In this document: one piece after another, positions 26,601 to 36,568 of the stretch
Layout of the letters: each line of letters starts with the position of its first letter
Numbering within the stretch: the first letter of the stretch is position 1
Assembly: GCF_014648495.1 (NCBI RefSeq)
Contig: NZ_BMRF01000025.1
Location: 45,547 to 109,546 of the forward strand
DNA: 64,000 bases
DNA from: Actinomadura cremea
GTDB lineage: Bacteria; Actinomycetota; Actinomycetes; Streptosporangiales; Streptosporangiaceae
Direction of reading: 5' to 3'
Program-made: the position numbers and the translations under genes
The notes under the pieces: generated by a model
The model's input: only the letters and a program-made list of their open reading frames with translations
Database searches by the model: none
What the model was told of the DNA's origin: nothing

Positions 26601-28611
26601 CCGCGGCGGGCGCATGCCAGTACCGCTCCCACAGCCGTCCGTCGGCCGTGCGGACCAGCACCTTCACGGGATCGCCGTTCAGCAGCGCGGCCCCGGCCGA
26701 CACCACGGCCCGGCCGCTCGGCGGCAGGCCGTGGTCGAGCCACAGCCGGCCGCCCTCGACGAGGCGGCGCTCGAACAGGTGGCCGTCGCTGGTCGCGACG
26801 AAGAACCGGCCGTGCACCATGTCCCCGCCCTCGGAGGCGAGCGTGCGCGGTACATCGTCCGGGAGGGTGGCGGCGGCGCCCGGGACGGTGGCGGCGGCGC
26901 CCGGGACGGTGGCCGCCGTGGCCTGGGCGGCGTCCCACCAGGGGTCGGCCATCGCGGCTTCGATGGACGCCCGGTCCACCGAGCCCAGCGTCCGTCCCGC
27001 GACCTTCGTGAACGCGCTGCCGCCGGCCGGGACGTCGGCCGGGGGGACGGCGGTCTCGCCGGTGGCGAGCCGCTCCACCGCGGCGGGCACCGTCCCGGCC
27101 CGCCGCGCCACGGGCCCGCGCGGGCGCAGCAGCCGCCGCAGCGGCACGGACGTGGCGGCCCGCAGCCCGGCGTTCCCCTCCAGTTCGCCGCCCACGGTCG
27201 GCCCGCCCTCGCCCGGGGCGCGCCCGGCGCCGTTCCGCGCGCCGTCCGGGGCCTCGATCTCCCCGAGCGCGGGGCCGGCGACGGCGAGGAGCCGGGCGTC
27301 GGCGAGGGCCCGGCCGGGCCGGGCCGGGTCGAGCCGCTTGCCGTGCAGGGCGGTCGACACGTCCCGTGCCGCCTGCCCCTTCAGGAGCCGCTCGTTCATG
27401 TCCCGGACGGCCGCCGCGGCGTCCCACGCGGCCGCGGCCAGGTCCTCCTGGTGCCGCTGCACGATCTCGGTGCCGAGCGCCGCCGCCGACCGGTACCGCG
27501 GGTCGAGGTTGAGCTCGCGCAGCCACGCCGGCTCGCCCGCGGGCAGGTCCACGTCCCCGGAGTGGACGGAGCCGTACAGCGGCGGGGTGAGCCACTCGTC
27601 GACGTCCTGGAGCAGGCCCTCGATCACCTGCCGCCAGGACGCGCGGACGTCCGCGTCCCACGCGGTCGGCTCCATCGCCGGGGAGGCGAGCGCGCCCTCG
27701 AAGCCGAGCACGGAGGAGCCCTCCACGCCGGCGGGCTCGGTGACGGGCAGGCCGCCGCCCGGCGCCGCGATGTCCACCGGCCGCTTGCCGACCTCGGGGG
27801 GCAGCGGGCGGGCGCGCAGCCTCCGGACGAGGGACTCGAAGTCGCCGTCCGGGCCGGTGGTGAACGACCAGTGGTGGTAGGCGGGCAGCACGACGACGTC
27901 CCGCGCGCCGGGTTTCGGGGAGCCGGGCCCCCACGCGGGCACCAGTGCGCCGGTCTGGGCGGGCCGCCCGCCGGTGCCCGCGAGCCGTCCGGCCTCGAAG
28001 GCGGGGACCACGGCCGCGTGGTAGCGGGTGCGCGCGGCGAGGCGGCGGGGGCAGATCAGCCGCGACAGCGTGCGGCCGGGGTGGTCGCGCAGGACGGCGG
28101 CGACGTCGTCGTCCTCCTCGGTGAGCAGGACCTGGGCGTGCGCCCACGCCCACGACTCGGCCGGCGGCGGCAGGTCGCCGACCGCGCAGGTGAGGGTCGG
28201 CAGGGCCCCGGCGGGCGCGGCGATCTCGCCGTCGTCGGCCGGGACGACGGCGAGGACGAGCCAGGGCCGGAGCCGCCCCTGCGCGTCGGCCTCGGCCGGG
28301 GTGAACGCCCACGGCAGGTCGGGGCGGTCGAACTCGACGGCGGCGAACAGGGTGTCCTCGGCGCCGTCGGTGCCCGGCGCCGGGAAGCTTCGGATGATCT
28401 GGCGGTCGTCCAGGCCGGTGACGTCGCCGGGGCCGTGGATCGCCGCGGTCGTGTCGGCGGGGACCACCCGCCCGTCGTCGGCGGTGAAGTCGACGTGCAG
28501 CGGGATCTCGCCGCGCAGCCTCGGCAGGGCGCCGCTCAGCGGGTCGGCGCCGGTGACGGCGCGGGCCAGGCCGTCCCGGACCCAGGGCAGGAAACGCAGT
28601 CCGGCCGCCAT
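23632..28611 (-). CDS. Giant beta-propeller/FG-GAP-like protein of the giant operon (1659 aa)
   Basis: A 1659-residue protein starting [20 protein letters not shown]. The N-terminal ~550 residues are an unrecognised domain ([20 protein letters not shown] then WLVLAVVP). From about residue 590 there are repeated beta-blade phrases ([53 protein letters not shown]) like PLL or tachylectin-type propellers. Residues 1060-1200 add FG-GAP/VCBS-like units ([40 protein letters not shown]). The C-terminal ~350 residues are another unrecognised domain. No signal peptide is present. The start lies one base after the upstream stop. Ligand or carbohydrate binding by the propeller is possible but unproven. 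Confidence 0.78.
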   Translation of the reverse strand: MAAGLRFLPWVRDGLARAVTGADPLSGALPRLRGEIPLHVDFTADDGRVVPADTTAAIHGPGDVTGLDDRQIIRSFPAPGTDGAEDTLFAAVEFDRPDLPWAFTPAEADAQGRLRPWLVLAVVPADDGEIAAPAGALPTLTCAVGDLPPPAESWAWAHAQVLLTEEDDDVAAVLRDHPGRTLSRLICPRRLAARTRYHAAVVPAFEAGRLAGTGGRPAQTGALVPAWGPGSPKPGARDVVVLPAYHHWSFTTGPDGDFESLVRRLRARPLPPEVGKRPVDIAAPGGGLPVTEPAGVEGSSVLGFEGALASPAMEPTAWDADVRASWRQVIEGLLQDVDEWLTPPLYGSVHSGDVDLPAGEPAWLRELNLDPRYRSAAALGTEIVQRHQEDLAAAAWDAAAAVRDMNERLLKGQAARDVSTALHGKRLDPARPGRALADARLLAVAGPALGEIEAPDGARNGAGRAPGEGGPTVGGELEGNAGLRAATSVPLRRLLRPRGPVARRAGTVPAAVERLATGETAVPPADVPAGGSAFTKVAGRTLGSVDRASIEAAMADPWWDAAQATAATVPGAAATVPGAAATLPDDVPRTLASEGGDMVHGRFFVATSDGHLFERRLVEGGRLWLDHGLPPSGRAVVSAGAALLNGDPVKVLVRTADGRLWERYWHAPAAGFRWADRGSPPGGVRSDPHAGGDSVYVLGGDGGLHALDHDHQTGDWTWRALGRPTTPSPKEVLVGPLSSRNRSFVYATTNLGSLYACVRHGLTDREWINLNVGPLPTPPVNGNLAAPYPSYSHLEGMAYASSNGYLIITRADLRPASNFWHPYDGTSVVSVARQSGRDFAGRTTIGMLVVSDADPNDVSLCRLDRLGDSWTWSGTRLRPAGGLSRRQPGPVALRDGRDSELFAVTADGRLVSVDHNSVWTDHGFPRDARGAGAPDEVPAPDKRWASRVGLFSSLIVADFSREGGAGRVRHRVAHGFDAEGRIGDFSGARTGPDLGGIDVSVMAVTAGRITPSGPQVMVVLGDELGDVAYQLGLDLDTEGVPGRWSAAHRLHDPLGAPVSGADIALADLDGDGRAELVFVYTADDRICYRIGWRLSDDGLVTGGWSDTVTLPYRLSGLGDVAVDVADVTQDLRPDLVVFLSGTDAGGAPFAGYGIGRTINRRGVVLGGWSDLIPVPQDRETGWGHGAGIVAADFSGTRRPDLLVYRVGSTSGLNDAVYRVGFDLDETGTATGWTEARPVDRLAGASVRGGGVALADLRPSLVADRAAMGDDFMKAALEHQKYLAPAQARAKDARGATVAVDATADAVRERLRPELTVPRKVLDGLRLGDGPLAEAVPDTGDPLRRLLAGVRFTVPAYELLRGLSQENVVPGLPEVAPETLTALAANPRFIEAFLVGLNHEMSREMLWRGFPADPRNTWFPQFWDVRNALPAGTPPTDIPPLTDPAWRNGALGTHLTAVGAPGERSLILVVRGEAMRRYPSTVVTMRAAVWKGAVRRPAGPDVPPTFHAWLNPDLLLFGFPLTAEEARGDAAPEADRPGHFFILREQPTAPRFGVDDPPDDWVSGTPWSGAHWDDLHWGHLPADASFLSPHAPGFGTAPLDGAVYGRNAADMARVVLQRPALVARHASDLLPPDPAPGARTGPAPGALIVPAVTGATGALS
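26866..26907. repeat. 21-bp perfect direct repeat inside the beta-propeller gene
   Basis: Two perfect copies of a 21-bp unit beginning GGTGGCGGCGGCGCCC lie head to tail at 26866-26886 and 26887-26907, and a diverged third copy begins at 26908. On the coding strand it produces the Ala-Thr-Val-Pro-Gly-Ala linker repeats just before the first propeller blades. It is in frame, so it acts as a variable hinge between domains. Confidence 0.9.
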
Positions 28612-28612
28612 G

Positions 28613-31600
28613 TCAGGACACCTCCGGGTGGTCGATGCGGGTGGCGAGGGGGCGCGGCGCGAAGCGGGCGGGGCCGCTGGTGCGCGTCCGCGCGTTCGCC
28701 GCCGGCCCGTTGCCGGCGAACAGGGTGAGGAGGGCGCCGTCCGAAAGGGCGGCGCCGTCCGGGAGCGCGGCGCGGGAGGCGCCGTCCGGGTCCGGGTCCG
28801 CGTCGGCGGCGTCCATGGGACGGCCCGCGGCGTCGGGGTCGTCGATGACGATCCAGTCGTAGGAGGCGTCGCCGCCCGCCGCGGCGAAGACGGTGAGCGC
28901 GCCGTCCGGCACGTCCGTCCCGGACGGCGCCACCAGCCGCCGGCCCGCCTCCCGTCGCTCGGACTGCGGGCGCTCGACCATCTCCGCCTGCGACAGGTCG
29001 AAGAACTGGCCGGGCGCGTAGTAGTCGTCGATCGGGTCGCCGATGACACCGTCCTCACCGCCGAGGGTGAAGGAGGTGATGTCGAAGCGGCGGGCGCCCC
29101 GCACCAGGCCGGTGCCGATGCGGTCCACCGCCACGCCCAGCGGCAGCAGGTTCTGCCGGATGCCGAGGACGGCGCCGGGGTGCACGACGATCTGCCCGGC
29201 GGGCGGTTCCGGGGTGCTCAGGGCGGCCATCTCGCCGCCGCCGTCCGGTGTCGTGACGTCCCAGGTCGCGGGCTGTTCCAGCGCTTCGAGCAGCAACTGC
29301 GCGGCGTCGACGAACGTCGGGCGGTCCTCCTCGGTGGGGTCGCCGAGCACCTTGTCGAACCGCTTGCTGATGTCCCACCACAGGAGGTTGATCTTGACCT
29401 CGCCGTGCGCCCGCCAGGGGCCGGGGCCGCTGAGGCCGATGAGCAGGGTGAGGGCCAGCAAAGTTCGGCTGCCCCACTTCACCGACACGGTCGCACCGAG
29501 CTCGGCGGTCAGCCAGAACGGCTTGAACTGGATCAGCGCGTCCAGCCAGGCGCGCCCGGCCACGACCAGTTCCCAGAACTCGAACTTCAGGACGAGCGCC
29601 CCGCCGAACTGGACGCTGTTGCTGGTGACGGCCAGGTACGCCTCGACGCGCAGCACGTCGTTGCTCTTGTTGAGGCTGATGGAGAAGCGCTTCAGCTCGG
29701 GGAACCCGACCGGTCTCGGGAAGGCCGGGTGGAAGCCGCCGATGGAGACGGCGAAGTTCTTCTCCCCCTTCCAGCGCAGCCGCAGCGCCATGTCCCCGCC
29801 GACCGGCAGGCCGAACAGCTTGGAGTCGACGAGGCTGCCGTCGAGGGACACCTCGCCCGCGTCGGGGTCGAGCGTGCCGACGACGTCGAGCTGGAACCTG
29901 CCCGCCTCCCGGAAGTTGATCACCAGGCGGCCGAGCACGACCAGCCGGATCGGCTCCGGGAACTCGATCATGATGCCGAGGTCGGCCCGGACGGTCCCGG
30001 CCAGCCACTCCAGCCGCGCCATGATGCCGACGAGCGTGCCGGTGGGGTCGGGCGGGAACATCCGCCCGAGCGTGGCGATCACGGACGGCGCGTTGCCCAC
30101 CGGGTCGGCGGGGAACAGCACCGCGTCCAGGCTCTTCGACCGGGTCGCGTTGCGCAGTTCCTCCAGGTTGGCCCGGCGGTTGAGGCCGAGGATCACCCCG
30201 AGCCCGGTGAGGGTGATCCCGGCGGGCAGCACCAGGCCGGGACGCCACTGGAACGACCCGGAGACCAGGAGCGAGTAGCTCTCGCTCCCGTCGCGCTCGG
30301 TGAACGGCTTCCCGTCCGGCGTCTTCGTGTTCAGGACCGCGACCGCCTGGAGGCGGAAACCGCTCGCGCCGGGCGCCCGGCCCCCGGCCATCCCGAACTG
30401 GAAGGCGCCCGAGTACATCCCGCGCGGTTCGTCGATCGACAGGTGGCCGCCGCCGTCCACCACGCCGAGCAGGACGCGCAGTCCGAGACCGGACGGCGCC
30501 TTGAACCGGGGCGCCAGGTTCGCCCTGCCGAGGTTCCCGCCGTCCTCGGGGAACGTGAGGTCGGCGGCCAGGCCGACGTCCTCGATCACCGCGGTCAGCG
30601 TCCCGACCCGCACCGAGAGGGTGGCGGTCGCCCAGGCGGTGACCGCCTCGGCGGCGAGGGACGCCTCGACGCCGACGCGGACCGTCTCGGGGCTCACACC
30701 GAGCACGGTGGCGTGCACCGGGAACTCCGCGATCAGCCCGGCCGCCCCCGTCAGGTGCAGGCCGGCGCGGTGCGACCACGCCACGCCGAGCTCGAACGGG
30801 ATCGACACCTTCCGCTGCGGCAGGACCCGCTTGACGAAGCCGTCGCCCTCCCCGCCCGCCAGGACGACCTCCGCCCGGCCCGCCCGCGCGCCGATCTCGA
30901 TGTCGTCGCGCCCGGTGCCGAGCGCCGCGCGCAGGGCGATCACCAGCTCGCCGACCGACAGATGCACGCCGTCGGTCGCACCCACGACCCAGGCGGGCTC
31001 GTCCGGCGCGGAGATCCGCGCCACCTCGGCCGCCACCCGCACCGAGGGGTCCGCGCCCGCCACCGTGACCCCGCCCGGACCGAACGCGAACGCGTCGGCG
31101 GTCAGCGCCATGTCGCCGCCGACGTTCCAGCCGCCCGCGCGGCCGGCGACGTGCGCCGCCAGTTTCGGGACGACGATGAGCGCGGGCTTCCCGTCGATGA
31201 GGCCGAGGCCGAAGTTCGCCCCGAGCTCGACCGCGTCGCCCGTCCCGTCCGGGATCCGGGCGCGCACCGACAGCAGGTGCCCGGCGAGGCGCGCGCCGTC
31301 CGGGCCGAGGTCGGGGCCGACGCCGGGGCGGATCCCGTGGGCGGCGTCGAGCCCTAGACCGCGCAGCAGCTCCGCCGCCTTCGGGAAGATGCGGGCCGCG
31401 GCCCTGTCGACGGCCTCCGGGGTGTCCAGCCCGTCCGGCACGTACAGGGCCTCGAAGTACGCGCCGGGATCGGACAGCAGGTCGACGAGCCGGCCCGGAC
31501 GCACCTCGGTGCGGCGCCGGGGCAGCCGGACCGGATCGTCACCCGGCGGCATCGGCTCGCTCGGGTCCTCCTGGTCCGCCGCCGGGGTGACCAGGCCCAG

Positions 31601-32056
31601 CAGGACGGCCGCGGGGAGCGTCCAGCGGGCGCGGCGCGCGAGGTAGGCGGCCGGGAGGTGGTGCAGCAGGTCGTCGAGCATGGCGTCGAACAAGCCGTCC
31701 GGAACCCCGCCGCCGACCCCGGGCGGCAGGGCCTTCAGCGGTCCCGCCGCCTCGCCGAGCTTTCCGAACACCTCGAACATCGCCCCGAGGGAGTCGCGCG
31801 GCATGTCGGCGGCGGCCTCGGCCATGTCCGTGACGGCCCGGTCGATGCCGTCCGCCCATTCCTGGAACGCCTGCGAGTCCTGCCCGATCAGCCCGCCCAG
31901 GTCCCAGCCCAGCGCGCGCAGGAGCCGGTTGCGCCGCCAGGGGTCGGCCACCGCCCGCGCGGGCTCCACGAAGAGCGCGAACTCGGTGAAGATCTGGGCG
32001 AGGACGTTGCGCTCGGCGTCGCCGTCCGCGAGCGTCGGGTCCGTCGGGTCCGTCAC
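28613..32056 (-). CDS. DUF6603-type large beta-rich protein (1147 aa)
   Basis: A 1147-residue protein. The N-terminal ~250 residues are helical (NVLAQIFTEFALFVEPARAV). The rest matches my knowledge of DUF6603 proteins: repeated long amphipathic beta strands, GLGVILGLNRRANLEELRNA, LDAVLFPADPVGNAPSVIAT and FPPDPTGTLVGIMARLEW at about residues 620-690. A C-terminal tail of about 200 residues is rich in Asp, Ala and Pro. There is no signal peptide. GTG start with GTGA overlap to the upstream PhoD-like gene; the downstream gene begins two bases after this stop. DUF6603 has no known function. The strand pattern suggests a lipid-transfer-like or shell-forming beta structure, which is speculation. 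Confidence 0.78.
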   Translation of the reverse strand: MTDPTDPTLADGDAERNVLAQIFTEFALFVEPARAVADPWRRNRLLRALGWDLGGLIGQDSQAFQEWADGIDRAVTDMAEAAADMPRDSLGAMFEVFGKLGEAAGPLKALPPGVGGGVPDGLFDAMLDDLLHHLPAAYLARRARWTLPAAVLLGLVTPAADQEDPSEPMPPGDDPVRLPRRRTEVRPGRLVDLLSDPGAYFEALYVPDGLDTPEAVDRAAARIFPKAAELLRGLGLDAAHGIRPGVGPDLGPDGARLAGHLLSVRARIPDGTGDAVELGANFGLGLIDGKPALIVVPKLAAHVAGRAGGWNVGGDMALTADAFAFGPGGVTVAGADPSVRVAAEVARISAPDEPAWVVGATDGVHLSVGELVIALRAALGTGRDDIEIGARAGRAEVVLAGGEGDGFVKRVLPQRKVSIPFELGVAWSHRAGLHLTGAAGLIAEFPVHATVLGVSPETVRVGVEASLAAEAVTAWATATLSVRVGTLTAVIEDVGLAADLTFPEDGGNLGRANLAPRFKAPSGLGLRVLLGVVDGGGHLSIDEPRGMYSGAFQFGMAGGRAPGASGFRLQAVAVLNTKTPDGKPFTERDGSESYSLLVSGSFQWRPGLVLPAGITLTGLGVILGLNRRANLEELRNATRSKSLDAVLFPADPVGNAPSVIATLGRMFPPDPTGTLVGIMARLEWLAGTVRADLGIMIEFPEPIRLVVLGRLVINFREAGRFQLDVVGTLDPDAGEVSLDGSLVDSKLFGLPVGGDMALRLRWKGEKNFAVSIGGFHPAFPRPVGFPELKRFSISLNKSNDVLRVEAYLAVTSNSVQFGGALVLKFEFWELVVAGRAWLDALIQFKPFWLTAELGATVSVKWGSRTLLALTLLIGLSGPGPWRAHGEVKINLLWWDISKRFDKVLGDPTEEDRPTFVDAAQLLLEALEQPATWDVTTPDGGGEMAALSTPEPPAGQIVVHPGAVLGIRQNLLPLGVAVDRIGTGLVRGARRFDITSFTLGGEDGVIGDPIDDYYAPGQFFDLSQAEMVERPQSERREAGRRLVAPSGTDVPDGALTVFAAAGGDASYDWIVIDDPDAAGRPMDAADADPDPDGASRAALPDGAALSDGALLTLFAGNGPAANARTRTSGPARFAPRPLATRIDHPEVS

Positions 32057-35000
32057 GGCTGCCTCCTCGGCAGGTCGTCGATGTCCAGGCGCAGGGAGCG
32101 GCGCCCGGCGGACAGGTTCCGGTCGGCGGGGGGCAGGGCGTCGACCGGCAGGGTGTAGGGCGTCCCCGTCGGCCAGGCGGGCCAGGCGCGCACCGACTCG
32201 ACCGGCGCGGCGAGCGCCGCGCGCGTGGCGACGGCCGCCGCCAGCGCGGTGATGAGCGCGGTCTCGTGGTCGTCGGTCCAGGTGTGCGGGGCGCCGGAGA
32301 AGTCCGCCGCGCCCCGCGCCTTCGCGGCCTCCAGCACCTCGCGCAGGGGCGTGGCGGCGCGTCCCACGATCCGGCTCATGGTCGGCTCGGCCGCACCGGG
32401 GTGGGCCGCCGACAGCACGAACCCCGGTTCGAGCAGGTGGACGCAGCCGAGCATCCCCGCCGCCCGCTCGGAGGTGAACAGGTCCCCGACTCGGGCCCGG
32501 CGCGCGACGCCGTCCGCGCCGGGCACCCGGCCGACGGTCTCCGGCGCGGCCGGGCCGTCCCACGGCGCGGCGAGCAGGTCGTGGAGCCGCTGCCGGGCCG
32601 GGGTCCAGAAGCTCCGGCGGACGGCGGGGTCCGCCCGCGTCGCCGCGACGAACCGGTGGACCCAGTGCCAGTCGTGGAACACGCCGAGCGTGAACTCGTG
32701 CGCCATGGGGGCGCCCGGCCTGCCGTTCTCGCCGGTGAGCGTCGGCCTCGACCGCGGCGCCCACAGCCCGAGGTCGAGCAGGCCGGCACCGGACGTCCCC
32801 CAGCCGGGCAGCGGGACGAGCCCGGCGCCGCCGGTCAGCGAGTCGAAGGCGTCGCGGTCGGTGGCACGCAGGAACGCGAGGTAGGCCCACAGCTCCCCGG
32901 ACCATTCGCGCTTCGGGCGGACGGTCGTCACCGGCGGGAACGGGCCGTCCCCGGCCCAGCCGAACGGCCCGAGGCGCAGCAGCGCGGCGTCGTTGGCCCG
33001 CACGGCGTCGAACCAGGCGCCGCCCGTCGCCTCGGCGACCGCGCGCAGCACCTTGAAGGTGGACAGCCGCTTCGCCACCCGCTCGTCCGCCCGGCCCGCG
33101 ACGAGCTGCGCCAGCGTCGGCCCGGACGGGCCGTCCGGGAGGCGGGGCAGCAGATGCTCCGGCAGCAGTTCCGCGCGGCCGGGCACCACGGGTCCCGGCC
33201 CCTGCGGGTACGCGGGATCGGTGGCGACCGCGCCGAGCGGCGTCAGCTCCGGATGGGCGGGCGGCGCGGGGCCGACGACGGGCCCGGCGACGTCGCGTGC
33301 GAACAGGGTCGTGGACGGGGAGACCTGACCGGCGCCCCAGACGTTCGGATCGACCAGCTCGACGAGGTCGGCGCCGGCCGTCCGCCATCCCTCGACCACC
33401 ACCGGGCAGCGCCACCGGTTCCGCTTCCAGCGCGCGATCGCGAGCTGGGTGGGCAGGTCGGCGACGCCCCCGATGGGGCCCGTGTACCGGTCGGCCTCCG
33501 GAACGTCCACCGGCTCCAGGCGGTCGGAGTAGCGGGCGGCGGGGACGCCGGTGTCGCGCGCCGCGCGGGAGCGCCGCGCGTAGGTCTGGAACTCGCGGAC
33601 CGCGCGGACGGTGTCGGTGTCGTAGCTGTCGTAGAACGGCTGCGGAGCGAGGAAGCCGAGTTCGAGCAGATCCTTCTGGAGCCGCTCCACGACCGCCGCG
33701 GCGGCGACGGAGGCGGGGCGCTTCAGCCCGTCGTAAACGGCGGGGCGGGACGCGCCCGCGTCGTGGTCGCCCTCCCGCAGCACGAACCCGTACGGCATGT
33801 CCTCGGTGAGGGACGGGCCGAGGTCCAGATCCACCTCGAACGTCGTCAGGGGGCCCGGCTCCGGCCGGTCGGCCAGATGCCACCAGAGCGTCTGCCGGGC
33901 CTTCCTGTCCTCGCCCCACGAGAAGGTCAGCTCGCCCAGGTTGCAGTGCCCGACGATCTCCTTCCCGCTGCCCCAGTCGCCGAGGTAGCCGTCGAAGTTC
34001 CCGGACGCGGCCAGGTATTCGGCGAGCGCGTCCGGTCCGGACTTGCCGGCCGGGTCGCCCACCGGGACCGCGCCGCCGCTCCCCCGCTTCGGGTCGGCCT
34101 CGTCGTGCCGCACGAACTGCACCGTCAACCGCCACTCGGGCCGGGCCGAGAGCACCCGGCCCGGCGTCAGCTCCCCGACGGACGGCTTGCCCTGCACCCA
34201 CCACCCGACCGGGTCGCCGCCGGTCAGCGGGACCTCGACGCCCACCTGCCGCCGCGTCCCGCCGCGGTCCTCGGCGGCCCAGCCGACATAGTGCAGGTGC
34301 GGGACGGAGTCGCCGATCTCGTATCCCGTCCGGTTGAGCAGCCTCGTCAGGCCGTCCTCGTTGCGCAGGCTGCTGGAGACGAACGAGGCCATCACCGCCT
34401 CGGTGCGGTTCTCGCCCTCGTAGGGGTTCGTCCGGTCGGGCCCGCAGGCGTACGGGAGCACCGCCGAGTACCGCAGCCGCTCCGCGAAGCCGAAGTGGAT
34501 GTCACCGCCGAGCAGGACGAGCCGGCGCCGCCGCACCCCGTCCCCGCCCGGCGGCGCCGCGGCGCACAGCCGCCCGAGCGCCTTGTGCAGGGACGCGTCG
34601 TCCTGGTACCAGGCGTCCTCCGAATCGGCCCCGTACCGGCCGGTGATCACCTTGTAGACCGGCTGGACGATCTGCTCGACGACCGGGGCGCCGAAGAACG
34701 CGGTCGGCTGCGCGACGATCGTCACCGCGTCGTCGCCGAGCGGCGGCTCCGCGGCCACCATCGCGTCGAGCGGGCCGTCGTCGTACAGCAGCACGCCCCG
34801 CTGACCGAAGTAGCGCCGCCACGTCCGGGTGTCGAGCACGACGAGCTGGTAGCGCGGCCAGGTGATCGCGTAGTGGTAGGTCAGCATGTCCTCGGCGGGC
34901 GGCTTGACCTGGACGCCGTACTTCAGCTCCAGCGGCATGCCGAGGCCGGTGCGCAGCGCCGCGTCGTCGGCGGCGGCGGGCGCGGCCAGCCAGCGTTCCA

Positions 35001-36234
35001 GCGCCCCGAGCACCGCGCGGCCCGGCGCGCCGTCGGCGAACCGCCCGGGAGTGTTCCCCCACCCCTGGAACACCGCGTACGCGGCCAGGGCGTTGCGCAC
35101 CACCCGCCGACCGAGCCCGTCCGCGATGACCGCCTTGGTGATCCAGCCGGTGCCGATGTTCCAGTCGTCGGAGACGTCGTGGTCGTCGAAGATCATGTAC
35201 GTCGGGACGTTGGCCAGCGCGCGGCGCACCAGGAACAGCCCCTCGCGGAACTCCTCCAGCCGCGCCGCGTCCTTCCGCCAGCGGACGAACCGCTCGGCGA
35301 TCTCCTTCTGGTGCTTGAACGGCCGGTACGGCAGCCCCTGCACGATCAGCGTGTGGACGTCCTCGCCGGGCTTCCGCCGCGCCGGGTCCTTGAGGATCGC
35401 GGTGTCCTCGGGGAAGACGTCCTCGAACGTCGGGACGGGCCCGTCCCACGGCACGTCCGACCACACCATCAGGTACATCCCGGTGTACTCGCGGAACGAC
35501 ATCAGATGGCTGTCGCAGTGGCCGGACGTGAAGTCCGCCTGCTCGCGCATCACCTCGGCGCGCCGTCCGGGGCGCAGTGCCGTGTCGGCCGGGGCTCCCT
35601 CCGCCGGCAGCGTCTCGGCGGCCATCCCCAGCCCGGCCACGGCCCGCTGGATCATCACCAGGAGCGGGTCCGCCACGTCGTCGGCGTAGATCTGGTCCCC
35701 GGTCATGATCATCTGTTGCGGGCGCAGCATCGGGTCCCCCGCGTTCACCCGCAGGATGTGGTCGAGCGCCGGCAGCAGGTCGTACCCCCCGCCGTGCGGC
35801 TTGCGGCACGAACCGTGGAAGATCCGCAACCGGCTCGGGTCGGCCGGCGGCGTCGGGAAACTCGGGTACCCGGGACCGTACGGATAGGTCAGCGCCCGCG
35901 CCGCCTCGGCCGCGTCGGCGTGCACGACGCCGGGCTCGAGCAGCGTCGACCGGGCACCACCGAAGTCGAGGTCGTAGCCGTACAACCGGCCCGCCTCGAG
36001 CGTCCCCTGCACGGTCACCGCGACGACGTGCAGCGACTCGCCCAGCCGGACCGTCGGTGCCGCCGCCGACAGTTCCGGCGTCCCCCGGGCGAACTGCGGC
36101 CCCTCTCCGAGCGGGAACACCCGGAGCGTGGCCCGGCAGCTCTCCCGCACACCGACGAACACGGTGACGCTCGTCTGATCGACCCGCCGGACCATCGGCC
36201 CGAACACCACGAACGGTGTCGTGGCAGCGGTCAT
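32053..36234 (-). CDS. PhoD-like metallophosphatase fused to a peptidoglycan-binding domain (1393 aa)
   Basis: First gene of the six-gene operon. The PhoD-like metallophosphoesterase core has its metal motifs in order: FHGSCRKP, TGDQIYADD (about residue 178), FDDHDVSDDWN (about 347) and LLGGDIHFGF (about 575). Residues ~845-895 resemble a PG_binding_1 domain (VERLQKDLLELGFLAP then FYDSYDTDTVRAVREFQTYA). The last ~450 residues are unrecognised. At 1393 aa it is well over twice a usual PhoD, and it lacks the Tat signal typical of secreted PhoD enzymes. I prefer the ATG at 36234 (AGGTGAG just upstream); an in-frame ATG at 36255 would add seven residues. A phosphodiesterase acting on cell-wall polymer is plausible. 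Confidence 0.85.
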   Translation of the reverse strand: MTAATTPFVVFGPMVRRVDQTSVTVFVGVRESCRATLRVFPLGEGPQFARGTPELSAAAPTVRLGESLHVVAVTVQGTLEAGRLYGYDLDFGGARSTLLEPGVVHADAAEAARALTYPYGPGYPSFPTPPADPSRLRIFHGSCRKPHGGGYDLLPALDHILRVNAGDPMLRPQQMIMTGDQIYADDVADPLLVMIQRAVAGLGMAAETLPAEGAPADTALRPGRRAEVMREQADFTSGHCDSHLMSFREYTGMYLMVWSDVPWDGPVPTFEDVFPEDTAILKDPARRKPGEDVHTLIVQGLPYRPFKHQKEIAERFVRWRKDAARLEEFREGLFLVRRALANVPTYMIFDDHDVSDDWNIGTGWITKAVIADGLGRRVVRNALAAYAVFQGWGNTPGRFADGAPGRAVLGALERWLAAPAAADDAALRTGLGMPLELKYGVQVKPPAEDMLTYHYAITWPRYQLVVLDTRTWRRYFGQRGVLLYDDGPLDAMVAAEPPLGDDAVTIVAQPTAFFGAPVVEQIVQPVYKVITGRYGADSEDAWYQDDASLHKALGRLCAAAPPGGDGVRRRRLVLLGGDIHFGFAERLRYSAVLPYACGPDRTNPYEGENRTEAVMASFVSSSLRNEDGLTRLLNRTGYEIGDSVPHLHYVGWAAEDRGGTRRQVGVEVPLTGGDPVGWWVQGKPSVGELTPGRVLSARPEWRLTVQFVRHDEADPKRGSGGAVPVGDPAGKSGPDALAEYLAASGNFDGYLGDWGSGKEIVGHCNLGELTFSWGEDRKARQTLWWHLADRPEPGPLTTFEVDLDLGPSLTEDMPYGFVLREGDHDAGASRPAVYDGLKRPASVAAAAVVERLQKDLLELGFLAPQPFYDSYDTDTVRAVREFQTYARRSRAARDTGVPAARYSDRLEPVDVPEADRYTGPIGGVADLPTQLAIARWKRNRWRCPVVVEGWRTAGADLVELVDPNVWGAGQVSPSTTLFARDVAGPVVGPAPPAHPELTPLGAVATDPAYPQGPGPVVPGRAELLPEHLLPRLPDGPSGPTLAQLVAGRADERVAKRLSTFKVLRAVAEATGGAWFDAVRANDAALLRLGPFGWAGDGPFPPVTTVRPKREWSGELWAYLAFLRATDRDAFDSLTGGAGLVPLPGWGTSGAGLLDLGLWAPRSRPTLTGENGRPGAPMAHEFTLGVFHDWHWVHRFVAATRADPAVRRSFWTPARQRLHDLLAAPWDGPAAPETVGRVPGADGVARRARVGDLFTSERAAGMLGCVHLLEPGFVLSAAHPGAAEPTMSRIVGRAATPLREVLEAAKARGAADFSGAPHTWTDDHETALITALAAAVATRAALAAPVESVRAWPAWPTGTPYTLPVDALPPADRNLSAGRRSLRLDIDDLPRRQP

Positions 36235-36568
36235 GCTCACCTGCGGCCCCCTCATCAGCCGAGGGGAGCCGCGCCACGAAGAGGACCGGGGCCCCGCCCC
36301 GGCCCGTCCGGCAGCCGCCGATCACAACGGACTCCCCCGCGAAGTCCGCCCGCCCGGCGTGGCGCGCGTCGTGCGCGCCGTCCGGAACGAACGCTTCGAC
36401 TCTGCCTCCGGCGGTAGCGGCCCGACATCCCCGACCTCAGGTATCCGGCAGCCTTTGCTCTGGAACGGCGGGAGGGCGGAACCGAAGGCCAGGAACGGCG
36501 CGATCGGGACGTCCCGCACCGTGACGTCCAGTCGCCGTCACGGGTCGGGGCCCTGCGGAGCTCGATCA
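36235..36568. other. Intergenic region holding the leader of the giant operon
   Basis: A 334-bp gap between the protease gene and the first gene of the giant minus-strand operon. The promoter of that operon must lie here or upstream. I see no convincing -35/-10 pair; the best is a weak GGATAC near 36440 on the minus strand. A minus-strand ORF of 65 codons (36322-36519) has no recognisable family and atypical composition, so I do not call it a gene. Confidence 0.5.

Noticed and set aside
15464-36234. Giant operon as a contractile injection system or prophage tail
   Set aside because: Only a fibre-like protein resembles tail components. No sheath, tube, baseplate wedge, AAA+ ATPase, portal, terminase or lysis gene is present, so I do not assign it to those classes.
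36322-36519. 65-codon minus-strand ORF ahead of the giant operon
   Set aside because: No recognisable family, no clear ribosome-binding site and composition unlike the neighbouring genes; treated as leader DNA.
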